Positions 22,720 through 33,938 of a stretch of DNA of 64,000 nucleotides are shown piece by piece. The DNA lies in NCBI RefSeq assembly GCF_042100115.1, contig NC_091272.1, positions 806,001 through 870,000 of the forward strand, given 5' to 3'. Each line of letters opens with the position of its first letter. Position 1 is the first letter of the stretch. The translations under genes were made by a program, and so were the position numbers. The notes below the pieces were generated by a model, which was not told the origin of the DNA, made no database searches, and saw only the letters and a program-made list of their open reading frames with translations. This DNA is from Alternaria dauci. Taxonomy: Eukaryota > Ascomycota > Dothideomycetes > Pleosporales > Pleosporaceae.

Positions 22720-23836
22720 TCAGATGTAGTATTTTGTATACATACCATTACAACGAAGCACAGTGTTTACAACAGATGAGCGTAGAGTGAAATGTTTCGT
22801 CTCGTATCGACGGTCTACAGGTTAAGACTTGTTCTTGGGGTTCCTTCAGCGCCCTGTGTAACCTAGAACTGACGGACATGAGGACGCAAGATCGTATATT
22901 TTTCCTCTTTTCTACCCTTCTGTGGAAACGTGATGAATCGAAATGATAAGCAGACAATCTGGAGAAAAATCACAACCGATGGTAAAGTCACTTGCGTCCA
23001 GAGGGTGCATCTGGTGGTTTCGAAGAGTGAGGTCCTGTGTCCGGAATAATCGCGTCAACCTGGCGTCATTATGTGGCGGCGCGCCTCGTTAAGGACGTGT
23101 GTAGTATGGGAAGCATAGAGCTTTCAAATAAAGTAAAGTGCAGGCATAGGCTGAACAGACAGGCGTGAGGATGGGAAGGGATGAAATTGTGGAGAATATA
23201 ACTGGTGTAGCCATATCCACTTTTGACGATGTGGCAGAATGATCAAGCAGTGAGAGGCGCTCGTCCAGACATGGGGCGCAGCTTGGAACCTCCCCGCGGA
23301 GTCTCATCGTCTTAGCTGGACTCATCGCCGCAATTGCTACAACGGGATTACCTCACATGCACGAAGCGCACGGCTAGGCATCATGAGCGAGCGACTAAAA
23401 AAACATGCGATTCGTGTCTTCTGCATCGTGCACCTCACGGAGAAATTTCCTTCGGCACCTGCCGTCGGATCAGCACGCGCCGCTCTCTGTTCATAACATG
23501 GGAAGCCGTGAGCAACTGAAACGCCCAGCCTCATGTGGATGATATCCGCGAAACAAACGTAGCAATTCTCTCCCCGAGCACGAATCTCGCATTACGAAAT
23601 GAGGACTTAGAACGATCCTGTTCCGGTTTGTAATATCCGACTCGACCCATCACCCCAGGGCGCATCAGAGCCACCATCGTACATGAATTAATACGAACTA
23701 CCGGTCCGATGTACAATATACTTAGTATAATAAAGTGTGCTTACAGGTTCTTGGTAACAGAACATACCAACCACTTACATTCGTTTCGTTTCTGCTTTTC
23801 ACATTCTCTTCATTGTCATTCGTTTACAGTTTCACC
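22720..23836. other. Intergenic region of about 1.1 kb
   Basis: No gene or repeat recognised. The leader just before 23837 is pyrimidine-rich. Confidence 0.5.
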
Positions 23837-24794
23837 ATGGTGAACTTCAATTCCATCGTCGCATTTTCGACATTCGGTCTGGGTGCGCTGGCACACCCAA
23901 CCATCAAGCACATTGACAGGCGCTTCTGTTCCCTCGAAGAGCGCAGCGTCTTTGCCCGCGCCGAAGACCTTACTTCCCGCGCGACTATCCCCAAGGCGAC
24001 AACATGGAACCCGCCCGCTAGCATGACCACTGGTTTGGACCAGGTCTGGAAGCAAACCATGAAGGAAAACCCGCAAGGTCTCCAGGACAAGAACTGGATC
24101 ATCGACCAAATGATGGCCAACAACGGCAGTATTAACTACTGCGTTCGCTGGAACCACTCTGGCAAAAGCACCGCGACTGCGCGGGCCTCTACTGTCAAAG
24201 CCCTGCAGCGCTCGATGCAGAAGTGGTTCGATGTGCTCGTTGGGTTCGAAGGTTTTCCGCTCACCAAACTCAATGTCGACGTTGTTGGTTATGCGGTCAA
24301 GAACAAGAACCTCGTCGAAGGCGACACTACCGGTCTCGACATCTACACCACAGCTGATGCCGACGGCGTGCCTGAATGCGATGTCCGCTGCTACCGTGGC
24401 GCTCATCTCGATGGCGATATGAGCCAATGCCCTGGCGGCGAGACCAGCCGTTATGATATCAGCCTCTGGCTCGACGAGAGTCTTGAGGGTCAAGTAGGCG
24501 GCTATGGATACAACTGGGGCCAGGAAATTGGTCAGGACTACTTCTTCGACAACATCAATGAGGATAACATTCACATTCTGCTTCACGAGATGGGCCATGG
24601 CTTGGGTCTTCTAGGTATGTCGTGTCCTTTTCTTGATGATTGGTGCTAACGATAATTCAGACTTCTACGACTGGGTACCTCAGGGTCAGACTAACTTCAT
24701 TATGATGGCTGGCAGCGCAATGGAGATCACTGAATTTGATGCTTGGATGGTGAGGGACTGGTGGAGAAAATTGAAGGCGGAGCGCCAGTGGTAG
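23837..24794 (+). CDS. Secreted zinc metalloprotease, snapalysin-like (metzincin motif)
   Basis: Predicted secreted endopeptidase. Two exons, 23837-24614 and 24661-24794, 303 residues. A signal peptide is visible (MVNFNSIVAFSTFGLGALA, cut before HP), followed by a propeptide-like region with basic residues up to about residue 55. The zinc site is HEMGHGLGLLDFYDW: His250, Glu251, His254 and, as third ligand, Asp260, completed across the intron. HExxHxxGxxD is the motif of snapalysins (MEROPS M7), known from Streptomyces, rather than the third-His form of most metzincins. NFIMMAGSAME downstream may be the Met-turn. Two cysteine pairs (ECDVRC and MSQCPGG) suggest disulfides. It may be a nutrient- or host-related protease; that is inference. 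Homologous fungal entries may carry misleading names. Confidence 0.72.
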
Positions 24795-24995
24795 GCTACC
24801 ACGCTTGTGGCAGCATTGTTACCTTGCGCATAGACACAGGCTTCGACCTATGCGCCGTTGCGACAGTTGTGAGATTTGGTCCCGCTGGGTGAGAGTCAAT
24901 TCGTTCCCCTGTATATATATTCTTAGCTCGAGACATTAGAAACATTTGGAGCATTAAGTTAGGGTCAACCTTGGGGAACGTGGTGAGTTGGATGA

Positions 24996-27209
24996 TCAAA
25001 TTAGGTTAAGCTTGCCAATCTGCGCGAACGGTTTTGCGAAAGCCTCGCCGTCCATCAACCCATAGACAAAACAGTCACCTACTAACTGAGAACAATTATT
25101 CAAACTGGAGTTACCAGGGGCGGAAGAATTTCTACCACCATCTGCGACAGCTAGTCCACCTCCTCGGGTTATAAAAGGGATGTCGCTGCCCTTGAAAACA
25201 TATACGCTGTCACCTACGACGGTCGTTCTTGGGCCGATGCCCATATACCCTGACCTCGTGAGGAAGAAGCGCCGGGAGGCTGTTGCAGTTTTGAGAGCGT
25301 AATGGATACCGGATATGCCTTCTTTGAGGTGGCGCTGTGAGAATGACGCCGTTCGAGAGAACGTATCTCGCGAGATACACCGAGACCACATACTCCACGC
25401 CCGAAAAGCGTCATAGTCATCCTTTGTAGCTCGACGGTAGGAACTCTTGATCCCGCGAGATTTTAGAGCAGTACCCGTATGTATCAGATCTCCAATCAGT
25501 ATCCGCCAAAAGACATCCTCGTAAAACTCTCCAGTGGGGTATCTTCTATCATCTTCTTCAACGGATTTGGTGAGTAGTTTCCAAGCTCGAATCACAGCAC
25601 GTGTATCGTTGATTTGCGTGTGTCGGCTGACCTCGCCAACAGTAGACACATGGTCGATGTAAACAGCTTCAACCTCGAGAGCCTGATTTGCGGGGTGGTA
25701 TTGAACCGAGCCTGCAAGGTTCCCGCTCGCGTTGTACATATGCAACGAGCCCACTCTTTCTATCTCCGTGGGTAGGCATGGCAGCGACCAGTCCATCACC
25801 CACGACGGTAAACCTTCGAGGCGCTTGCGATTAAGGACAGCTTCGAGGTCACCTGCGAGGACTGAAAGTGAGCCTGCTCTTCGTAAATTACTCCACGTAG
25901 TTTGAATGAAAGTTGTCGCGGCATCATTGCTGTAATTAGGAATTAGTGCTGGTAGCTTTAGCCAATTCGTGGTGAGCCCAATAAGAGCAAAGACTTTGTC
26001 TCGTTTGTCGGTTGCCTCTAGGGGCCGGAACTTCCACAGTAGATCCAGTAGCGACACGTTGTCAAGGAGACTTTGATGACATAGTCTTGTCTCCTCAATC
26101 CGAAGCACGAAGTCACTGAACTGGTCCAAAGTGCCTTGTCCATACAGCGTCCCGGCTAGGTCCAGGCACATGGTGTGACGCTGCTGAACATATTTGACAG
26201 CAGCCCTGGCGAACATCGACCAGGGCGATGAAAGCATGCCGTAATGTACTGTGGCGACTTTTGATAGTACGGTCTCTTGAATGACCCAAATTCGCTGCCA
26301 CTGCCAACTTTGTTATTAATTTGTCCCAAAAGAAGATATCAGGGAGAAGCACCCAAGCTTTACTCATCAACTTCGTGAGACCATCCCATACATTGACAGA
26401 TCTAGACTCGTGCCATCGCGAGTTTGTGGCGACTAGGGCATGTCTTTTGGGATACTCGATTCGTTCCGATATGGTGGCTTTGCTGCGATCCAGTAGATTG
26501 AGTAGAGGGTGGCCCTGGTCCTCGGCAAAGTCCTGGATCAAACAAAACGCACCAAAGATGTCGGGCCCTGCGTATGTGACCGAGGAGTCGGCAAATGCGA
26601 CCAATGGTCCTGTCGCGCACGAATGCTCGAAATCGCGTATGAATGCATCCCGTAGGTCGTTGTCACTGGAATCACCTTTCCATGCGATTTGAGAAGCATG
26701 ATCTTTCAGAAAGCGGAAGCCAACATCCTCACCAGGCGCTGGTTCGCCAAGCCAGATGACCGTCTCTCGACTGTTGCTGTATATCTCGCCCATCATGCCA
26801 ACTTGTTGAGTCCGCTCCGAATCGTCTGCTTGGTTGATGCATAATGCATCAGCCCAGAGCAGGATTACACGGTCAGGCAGCCGAAGCTTACGCAAAGCTG
26901 TGAAAAGATTTTCTGAGATAGAAACGATTTTTCCGTTACATCTTATCACTACTGGACGACCGACTCCTTCCTCACCCCATGTGTACGAGATGGTGACGTA
27001 GTGGCCTCGAGCCTGTGCAATGGAGGTTTCCTGAAGCTCTGTCCGAATGACATCCCCCAGGCACCCGGCTCAAGGTGCAGCAGACGAATCGTACGTAACC
27101 CGGCATCGAGCGGTGCGTAGATGCTGTTGGTAGTCTTCCTCGCGCGTCTTTTGATCTTTGAGACGATGCGGGAGGCCATGTTGGTGGGTTGGACATGGAC
27201 GGTGGTCAT
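24996..27209 (-). pseudogene. HET-domain (heterokaryon incompatibility) protein with an apparent frameshift
   Basis: HET proteins trigger cell death after fusion of incompatible hyphae. Minus strand, coding blocks 27209-26353 and 26300-24996. The intron 26301-26352 joins KAW to WQRIWVIQETVLSKVA, a classic HET segment, and is well supported. The start encodes SIYAPLDAGLRTIRLLHLEPG, then VTISYTWGEEGVGRP, LWADALCINQADDSERTQQV and MMGEIYSNSRETVIWLGEP, all HET-domain blocks in order. However, between LHLEPGAWG and DVIRTELQ the frame breaks at a run of five Gs (plus-strand C-run 27054-27058); downstream of the break no ATG lies before the conserved region. One missing G would explain it. So it is either a recent pseudogene, a sequencing error, or has an unrecognised start. 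The C-terminal 430 residues are intact and unremarkable. Coded as pseudogene with reserve. Confidence 0.65.
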
Positions 27210-27855
27210 TCAGCTGGGAGTGTCACGTTCTGTCCACGGGTGGTTTGTCATCGCTTGGCTCAGCCGCCGAAAGAGCGGGGAGGTGAAGATTGCGACTGCA
27301 TCAACTTTGACACCTGAAGCTGATGTCAGTCGCAGAAATTCACGATAGTAATAAACCTCAACTCCTCGGAGCCTTGCTGGTGCGATGCGATCGCACGACT
27401 CAACGAGGTAACAAGTCTAGCGTTTATTGGAAAGTCAGCCATGACGTCATGCGCGCAGGATCCCGAATGTTCCACGTCTTATCGCCTGGAGCGTTCGAGA
27501 CTGACGCGTCCTCAACATGCGCCAGACGGCGCTTCCAACGGCTGACTTGTTGAACCGCATTGTTCAACACTCTCTTCTACTTGGTACAGACCGATAAAGT
27601 CTGCACCACAAAGATGGCGGGCGAGGGGACTAGCGTCCACGAAGCAAGCTCATGACGAGCGATCGGAAGAGCTAGCTCGTGCCTAGCGGTGTAGAAAAAG
27701 GTAAGAAAGACGAACGGGTGGCGCCCCGTGGCCGTCTCCAGTGCCAGCCATGTGAATGATCGACATGCCCTTGTACCTGCTTTAAAGCGGGCGTGCCTGG
27801 ACGCGTCGGGATTTGGTCCGTCGTCAGGACTCTATTCTTCTCTCGATAGTGGGAT
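27210..27855. other. Divergent intergenic region, HET gene / acid trehalase
   Basis: Promoter side of both genes. It contains a short perfect inverted repeat, GTGCGAT at 27380-27386 and ATCGCAC at 27390-27396. No other gene seen. Confidence 0.45.
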
Positions 27856-30800
27856 ATGCTATCGATGAAATTTCATCAGGCTGCCGTCGCGCTTTTAGCT
27901 TCAACACGCCTGGCTGTGAGCTCCACTAGCAGCGAGCATGACCAGTTCAGGAACGTAACTTGGGATGACCAGAACTGGGTTATAGCGACGCATGCTCTGG
28001 ACCAAGGCCATTATCAATCGCGCTTGACGCTTGCAAACGGATACTTTGGCATCAATGTGGCCTCTGCGGGACCTTTTTTCGAAGTCGACGAGCCGGTGGA
28101 TGGCGATGTCATAAGCGGGTGGCCATTGTTCAGCAGACGACAGACTTTCTCAACAATTGCAGGCTTCTGGAACAGCCAACCACGAACAAACGGATCAAAC
28201 TACCCTTGGCTGTATCAATATGGGTGGGAGAGCTTTACTGCGGGCATACCACACGCGAGTGGCCTGGTCGTTGAAGCGAACGGCGAATTCTTGAATGCGT
28301 CGGTCAATCCCGACCACATTTCAGATTTCGTGTCGAGTCTGGATGTAAAGGCTGGAATAGCGAGCTGGCGATACAACTGGAAGCCGGGGGGCGCTGGAGA
28401 CGGGACCGTCGATGTGGACTATCAAATGTTCGTGCACAAGCTTTACGTCAACAAAGCAGCAGTCAGGCTAAGACTTACGGCGACGCGCGATCTGAATATA
28501 ACCGTCTACGATGTTTTAGACGGTGATTGCGCTGTTCGCTCAGACTTTGTCGATAAGAAGTTCGAGGAAGACACCCCCACGATTTGGTCTGCTGTCAGTC
28601 CTGGAAACATTACCGACGTCAAGGCCTACGTATATTCGACTCTGGGTGGCAGCGATTGGGTCAACCTGACTTCTCGTAGCAAAGTAGCAGAAGGAGTCTT
28701 TAGTGGCGGCAATGGCTCAAGCATTGCCCAATCGCTGCCCGTTGAGTTGGTCGCTTTCCGTCCCACCGAGATCACGAAGTTCATTGGAGTCGCGTCAACG
28801 GATGCCTTCCCGGATCCACAGAGTACAGCGCGCAACGCTTCACTATCCGGCGCTGAAGAGGGCTATTACAAGCTCGTGCGCTCTCACATAAAGGAATGGG
28901 AGTCTATTCTAACACCAGACTCCGTCGATGATTACCACCTGCCGAATGGATCTTTGCCTGAGGATGCAGACGTACGGGAGCTGCATATCATGGCACGAAC
29001 CAACCCTTTCTACTTATTGTCAAACATGGTCGGACCGAATGCTGTAGCCGCGGCTGACAACAACACAAAGCTCGACGTCTACAGTATACCAGTCTGCGGG
29101 TTAGGCTCAGATTGTTACGGCGGTATGATCTTCTGGGATGCGGATGTGTGGATGGCACCGGGAGTGCAAGTATCACATCCGCAGCATGCCCAGAACGTGA
29201 TCAAATATCGTGTGGAGCACTTTGACCAGGCGCAGCGTAATGTCGAATCTGCGTATCAATCGAGCAAAAACCAAACAGGCAGATTCACGCCTGGAGGGGC
29301 TGTGTATCCATGGACGAGCGGCCGATTCGGAAACTGTACCGGAACTGGCGCTTGCTTTGACTACGAATATCATCTCAACGGAGACATCAGCCTCGCCTTG
29401 AACAACCACTTGATCATCACTGGAGACAAAGAGTACTTCAACGACACCCTGCTACCAATCTCAAACGCGATTGCACATTTCTTTGGTCAGCTGCTGGACT
29501 TCAACGAAACTTCTAACGCGTACGAGCTGTGGAATGCTACCGATCCGGATGAGTATGCCAACCAGGTCAACAACATTGGGTTCACTACAGCACTCATACA
29601 ACGCCATTTTCTAGAGACAAACGAGTTCAATAGCTGGTTTGGACGCAGCACCAACGCCAGCTGGGCGGATAAGGCTTCCAAGATGCGACTTCCAGTCAAC
29701 GAGAACGCCGGAATCATTGTTGAGTATACTGGCATGAACGGATCAGTAGCCGTCAAGCAGGCCGATGTTGTTTTGGTGGACGACCTGCTACATTACCCCA
29801 ATCCCTACAGCCTGTCGAATCTCGACTATTACGCGGCAAAGCAGTCGCTTGACGGTCCCGCGATGACCTACTCTTCGTTTGCCGTTGTCGCAAATGAAGT
29901 GTCGCCATCCGGATGCTCAAGCTTTACCTACGACGTGTACTCCTCTTCGCCGTACGTGCGCGCACCTTGGTATCAGTATTCCGAACAACTGATCGATAAC
30001 GTCGAGGAGAATGGAGGAACGCACCCTGCATTTCCTTTCCTGACTGGTATGGGTGGAACCAACCGCGTCGCCATTTTCGGGTACCTAGGCCTGGGCCTAT
30101 ACTACGATAGACTAGACATCGACCCCACGCTGCCGCCACAGATACCATATCTGAACTACCGCACCTTTTACTGGATGGGTCACGGTATCAACGCTACCTC
30201 TAACTCAACGCATACGACGTTAGCTCGTCTGCCACGGGAGAACTACACTCTGCCTTCAGCAAACGCGACGTACTTCGATAAGCCCATCCCCGTCACGATC
30301 GGTACCCGCAGCGGCCGCGATAACACAACATATGAGCTTGGAGACGAACCACTTGTGATCCGTAACCGACCAATGGGCGAGGTCCTTACTGTCGGCGGTA
30401 ACATACTTCAGTGCAAAGCTCTGCTGCCACCTCCGCAGGGAAACAAGCCTGGCCAGTTCCCTATTGCAGCCATCGACGGTGCCGCAAGCACAAAATGGCA
30501 ACCTGAGCTCGCCAATACCACGAGCTACCTCACCGTGGATCTTGGTACCTCATCCTTCTACCCTGTCAACAAGATTGTGATGGACTGGGGTAACCAACCG
30601 CCCTCGCACTTCTCAATCTACTTCTCGAACACTACTCTGCCGCCATTCGAGAGCCAGCCAGGATCAGATTTTGGCGAAGACGTGAGGAACGTGACGGCAG
30701 GAGATGTGGAGATCAGTGCGCCCTGGGATCCGGTTACTGCTTATGAGATCAAGACGTATGTTGGCAATCAGACGAATGTTACCCTGGAGCAGAGTGTTTG

Positions 30801-30906
30801 GAGCGGACGGTATGCGCACTTGGGTATCTGGGGTAATCTGTTCGCTGAGAATGCTACTGATGGCGGGACGGTTGCGGAGTGGAGTTTGGTTAAAGAGGGG
30901 TACTGA
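27856..30906 (+). CDS. ATH1: Acid trehalase, glycoside hydrolase family 65
   Basis: Secreted or vacuolar/cell-wall enzyme that hydrolyses trehalose to two glucoses, used to grow on external trehalose. Single exon, 1016 residues; a second ATG at 27865 may be the true start and leads into a hydrophobic signal-like stretch (MKFHQAAVALLASTRLAVSS). Family blocks include LANGYFGINVASAGPFFEVD, GGMIFWDADVWMAPGV and FDYEYHLNGDISLAL, the last expected to carry the catalytic glutamate (general acid). There are many N-glycosylation sequons (NVT, NGS, NTT). Residues about 860-1000 read as a discoidin-like (F5/8 type C) segment, for example IDGAASTKWQPE and SYLTVDLGTSSF, also seen in other fungal acid trehalases. 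It diverges from the HET gene. Confidence 0.95.
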   Translation: MLSMKFHQAAVALLASTRLAVSSTSSEHDQFRNVTWDDQNWVIATHALDQGHYQSRLTLANGYFGINVASAGPFFEVDEPVDGDVISGWPLFSRRQTFSTIAGFWNSQPRTNGSNYPWLYQYGWESFTAGIPHASGLVVEANGEFLNASVNPDHISDFVSSLDVKAGIASWRYNWKPGGAGDGTVDVDYQMFVHKLYVNKAAVRLRLTATRDLNITVYDVLDGDCAVRSDFVDKKFEEDTPTIWSAVSPGNITDVKAYVYSTLGGSDWVNLTSRSKVAEGVFSGGNGSSIAQSLPVELVAFRPTEITKFIGVASTDAFPDPQSTARNASLSGAEEGYYKLVRSHIKEWESILTPDSVDDYHLPNGSLPEDADVRELHIMARTNPFYLLSNMVGPNAVAAADNNTKLDVYSIPVCGLGSDCYGGMIFWDADVWMAPGVQVSHPQHAQNVIKYRVEHFDQAQRNVESAYQSSKNQTGRFTPGGAVYPWTSGRFGNCTGTGACFDYEYHLNGDISLALNNHLIITGDKEYFNDTLLPISNAIAHFFGQLLDFNETSNAYELWNATDPDEYANQVNNIGFTTALIQRHFLETNEFNSWFGRSTNASWADKASKMRLPVNENAGIIVEYTGMNGSVAVKQADVVLVDDLLHYPNPYSLSNLDYYAAKQSLDGPAMTYSSFAVVANEVSPSGCSSFTYDVYSSSPYVRAPWYQYSEQLIDNVEENGGTHPAFPFLTGMGGTNRVAIFGYLGLGLYYDRLDIDPTLPPQIPYLNYRTFYWMGHGINATSNSTHTTLARLPRENYTLPSANATYFDKPIPVTIGTRSGRDNTTYELGDEPLVIRNRPMGEVLTVGGNILQCKALLPPPQGNKPGQFPIAAIDGAASTKWQPELANTTSYLTVDLGTSSFYPVNKIVMDWGNQPPSHFSIYFSNTTLPPFESQPGSDFGEDVRNVTAGDVEISAPWDPVTAYEIKTYVGNQTNVTLEQSVWSGRYAHLGIWGNLFAENATDGGTVAEWSLVKEGY

Positions 30907-31056
30907 GTGATAGAGTTCAAGATTTGATGAAACACCACGTTAGATGCGCAGGATAGATTAGATTTTCAATTTTCGTAGATTCGCTATGTACTTTGATAAT
31001 GCAAACATTGTTGATCATATTGCACGCTCTGGAATTTTTGGGGGAATTCATGTGAT

Positions 31057-32154
31057 TCATTGTCTACTGACCACGAAACTCGTACAGAATCCAGCTCCAA
31101 TCATCTCAATCTCGCCTGGTATACTGATGTTATTCCAGAAACCGCTGACCATATCGTTCTTTATCCTAGTCGCGATATTAGAGAGATCGCCGCAGTTTCC
31201 GTGCTTTCCCCAGCCCCATGATATCAAATTGCCCTCTCTCGTTATAGCAAGTATATGGTCCGATCCAACAGCGATTTTATCTAGAAGCGGCAAGTTGGAT
31301 GGTATAAGTTGCCACATATTCTCCTTACCCCACCCAGTGAGGGTTCCGTCTTGGAATAGTACAAAGATTGCGTGCCATGTCGCACCAACGTCTTTCCAGT
31401 TCTTGATATGACCTGGCATATTCGAGATGATGTTGAATTTGTCTTTCCCGAGTAAATGATGCTGACCTTCGATTGGGTCACCGACTAAGTACGTAAAGTC
31501 TTTTCCACATACAACCTTGCTCGGCTTGAACGGTATGCCCTCAATCTTGGTAGCCCTTGTGACCTTGGCAGGAAGCGTGTCCCCAAGTTGACCAAGACGC
31601 GCTTTTCCCCAACCGTAGACTGAACCATCGGCCATGACGGCGACATAATGCCAGACTCCCGCTGCGAAATCTACTACTTTGCCTGGGAGATGGAATCGGG
31701 TGGAACTTCCATCGTCTGAGCCCAACTCACCCCAGTTGTTGGAACCGTAGGTTTTGACCAAGTCGTCCGATGATCCAGATCCGGGCTCATCGCTTCCGCT
31801 CACGATGAATGCAGAAGATTCGCATGTAGCGGCTGCAAAGCTGCAACTGAAGTTTAAACTCTGAAAACGATCGAGCCGAGATTCTGGTTTCTCCTGAGCC
31901 AGCTGACCTTTGCGATTATCTCCAACCCCGTAGACAGTGCCGTGTTTAGTGACGAGCAGCGTATGGTTGTCGCCACCTTTGATCGTTTTCAGCTCATCAG
32001 CAGATTCGCTGAAGTCTAAAGGAGTAGGGCTGGGAACTCGAGTTGGTGTGCTGACTATTTCTGCTGCCGGTATGCCTAGTTGGCCTTCTCCGTTACTTCC
32101 AAAGACGTATAGATGGATGGGCGACTCCCGGAGACCTGCATCTGCGAGTGACAT
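31057..32154 (-). CDS. RCC1-repeat protein, ATS1-like
   Basis: Predicted seven-bladed propeller protein resembling yeast Ats1, which acts with Kti11/Dph3 in tRNA wobble-uridine modification and diphthamide synthesis. Single exon, 365 residues, near the Ats1 length. RCC1 repeats are recognisable: LYVFGSNGEGQLGIP, VYGVGDNRKGQLAQ, KTYGSNNWGELGSDDG, VYGWGKARLGQLGD, LTGWGKENMWQLI and LISWGWGKHGNCGD, with interleaved GxDHTLLVT-type strands (GGDNHTLLVTKHG, VGSDHILAITREG). No signal or membrane segment. It ends GAGFCTSFVVSRQ. The start at 32154 precedes the first repeat closely. RCC1 itself is less likely because the repeats are few and divergent. Confidence 0.82.
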   Translation of the reverse strand: MSLADAGLRESPIHLYVFGSNGEGQLGIPAAEIVSTPTRVPSPTPLDFSESADELKTIKGGDNHTLLVTKHGTVYGVGDNRKGQLAQEKPESRLDRFQSLNFSCSFAAATCESSAFIVSGSDEPGSGSSDDLVKTYGSNNWGELGSDDGSSTRFHLPGKVVDFAAGVWHYVAVMADGSVYGWGKARLGQLGDTLPAKVTRATKIEGIPFKPSKVVCGKDFTYLVGDPIEGQHHLLGKDKFNIISNMPGHIKNWKDVGATWHAIFVLFQDGTLTGWGKENMWQLIPSNLPLLDKIAVGSDHILAITREGNLISWGWGKHGNCGDLSNIATRIKNDMVSGFWNNISIPGEIEMIGAGFCTSFVVSRQ

Positions 32155-32756
32155 GCCTGGGATTCAGTTGTGGTCTTTCGGAAACAAAGGTCAACGAAAC
32201 GTATTGGCCAGGGTGCCGATGTCCGTTCACGATGGGGTATAACTCTTGTGTCAAGCGTATTTCTGATGCTGGAGTGCTGGATGGCTTAGTTCAGCAGGCT
32301 GCGCTGACTCGCGCCTCCAACAACAAGAAGAAAATATTGCACCAAATCCAGGATGTGTTGTTTGTCGAAGGCACCGAGAAACTACTCTACCTGAGCGCCT
32401 GGAGATGCTCGGCGTGGCAAATCTCCACCAACTCAATAATGCACGCATGGATCGGTAGCGTGGGACTCTGGAACACTATTGACACTAGAGAGTGCTCTCA
32501 AGGCAAACCAATGTCGACTACAACGAGAAAATTATCATGCTTAGACATGCTCAGCTTTTTCCCTGTGTGAGCCCTCGAGGTGCAAGTGTCCTCGACGGCG
32601 CTAGCCCGACAGGACGCTAATCGCTTACAGGGATCGCGGACGCACGGACACCCACATTCAATTCTAGCCGGCGTTGACGAACTTGACCTCCACGACGACA
32701 GCAAAACCGACACGCCCTCCCGTACTAACCGCACGCACATCCCACAGTCGCCCAAC
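32155..32756. other. Divergent intergenic region, ATS1-like / uS9
   Basis: Promoters of both genes. The part just before 32757 is C- and A-rich as expected for a ribosomal-protein gene leader. No other gene seen. Confidence 0.5.
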
Positions 32757-33378
32757 ATGGCCTCCCAGAGCGTGCAATGCTTCGGCAAGAAGAAGACCGC
32801 GACTGGTACGGATAGCCCACCGCCAAACACCCACGCAAGAGAATGACAAAGGCTAACAAATATCGCCAACAGCTGTCGCCCACTGCAAGGTACACACGCA
32901 ATGCCACGAACCGAGCGCGCATCCGAATATTATACTTACGAGAAATCTATAGGCCGGAAAGGGTCTCGTCAAGGTTAACGGAAAGCCTCTTTCCCAGGTC
33001 CAGCCCGAGATTCTGCGATTCAAGGTTTACGAGCCCATCCTGATCCTCGGTGTTGACAAGTTCGGTACGCATACGACGCTCTGCGCCAAGTAAGCACGGG
33101 GAAGAGGAATGCTGACAACATGGGCAGCTGATGTCGACATCCGCGTCCGCGTCTCCGGTGGTGGTCACACCTCGCAAGTCTACGCCATCCGCCAAGCCAT
33201 TGCCAAATCCATCATCGCCTACTACCAAAAGTACGTCGACGAGCACTCGAAGAACCAGCTCAAGCAGGCTCTGATCCAGTACGACCGCACACTGCTCGTT
33301 GCCGACAACAGGCGGTGCGAGCCCAAGAAGTTCGGCGGTCCAGGTGCGCGCGCCAGGTACCAGAAGTCTTACCGTTAA
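32757..33378 (+). CDS. RPS16: Small-subunit ribosomal protein uS9 (S16)
   Basis: Cytosolic 40S ribosomal protein whose C-terminal tail reaches the decoding centre. Four exons: 32757-32805, 32873-32889, 32953-33064 and 33128-33378, 142 residues, the standard length. Exon 2 is a 17-nt microexon encoding part of AVAHCK. Reading across splices gives [56 protein letters not shown] and the universally conserved end [17 protein letters not shown]. The tail ends in Arg, as in all uS9 proteins. It converges on the ChAPs gene. Confidence 0.98.
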
Positions 33379-33938
33379 GCGGTATACTGGCTTGCTGGTG
33401 GAGGAGAAGAAAGACGGCGCGTGTATGGGGGAGCATGGAGCGGTGTTCATCCTGGGCTTTTTCATGGGGTCTTCTACTGTCTACTATCTACTCCTCAAGG
33501 ACGAGGTTACGTGACATGGCGCGCAACGGCTGCCTGATACGATCCCGCGGCTTGTGACGATAAAAATGAATACATTGGTTGCAAGAACACGGACAAGGGC
33601 ATACGGAGTGTAGATGACCATGAACCCCAGTGAGGACATAGGACAAGCCAATGCCAATTCAATCTGTTCAGGGCAGATAGCAACATGTCCAAAGTGATGC
33701 AGGCAAAGCGAACCAGGCAACCATCTCTTGCATGCATAACCGCACTTAAGAAACAGAATCCAAGTCACACAGTCGTTCAATGAAGAAGGCAATAGACTCT
33801 ATTAACGGTCTAACATTTCCATCTCCAACACCAGCGCTTCCATGCATTAACTCAAAGATGTCTCCAGTTTGACTTTGCCAACTAAGAGAGGTCAAGGCTG
33901 TTGTTGGTATAGCCGTAGATTTTGAGAGGCGAGGGCTG
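33379..33938. other. Convergent intergenic region, uS9 / ChAPs
   Basis: Two 3' regions facing each other. No gene seen. Confidence 0.5.

Noticed and set aside
24996..26300. A second frameshift in the HET gene between its two long open parts
   Set aside because: The break at about 26300-26352 is a normal intron: it restores AWWQRIWVIQE with proper GT and AG ends.
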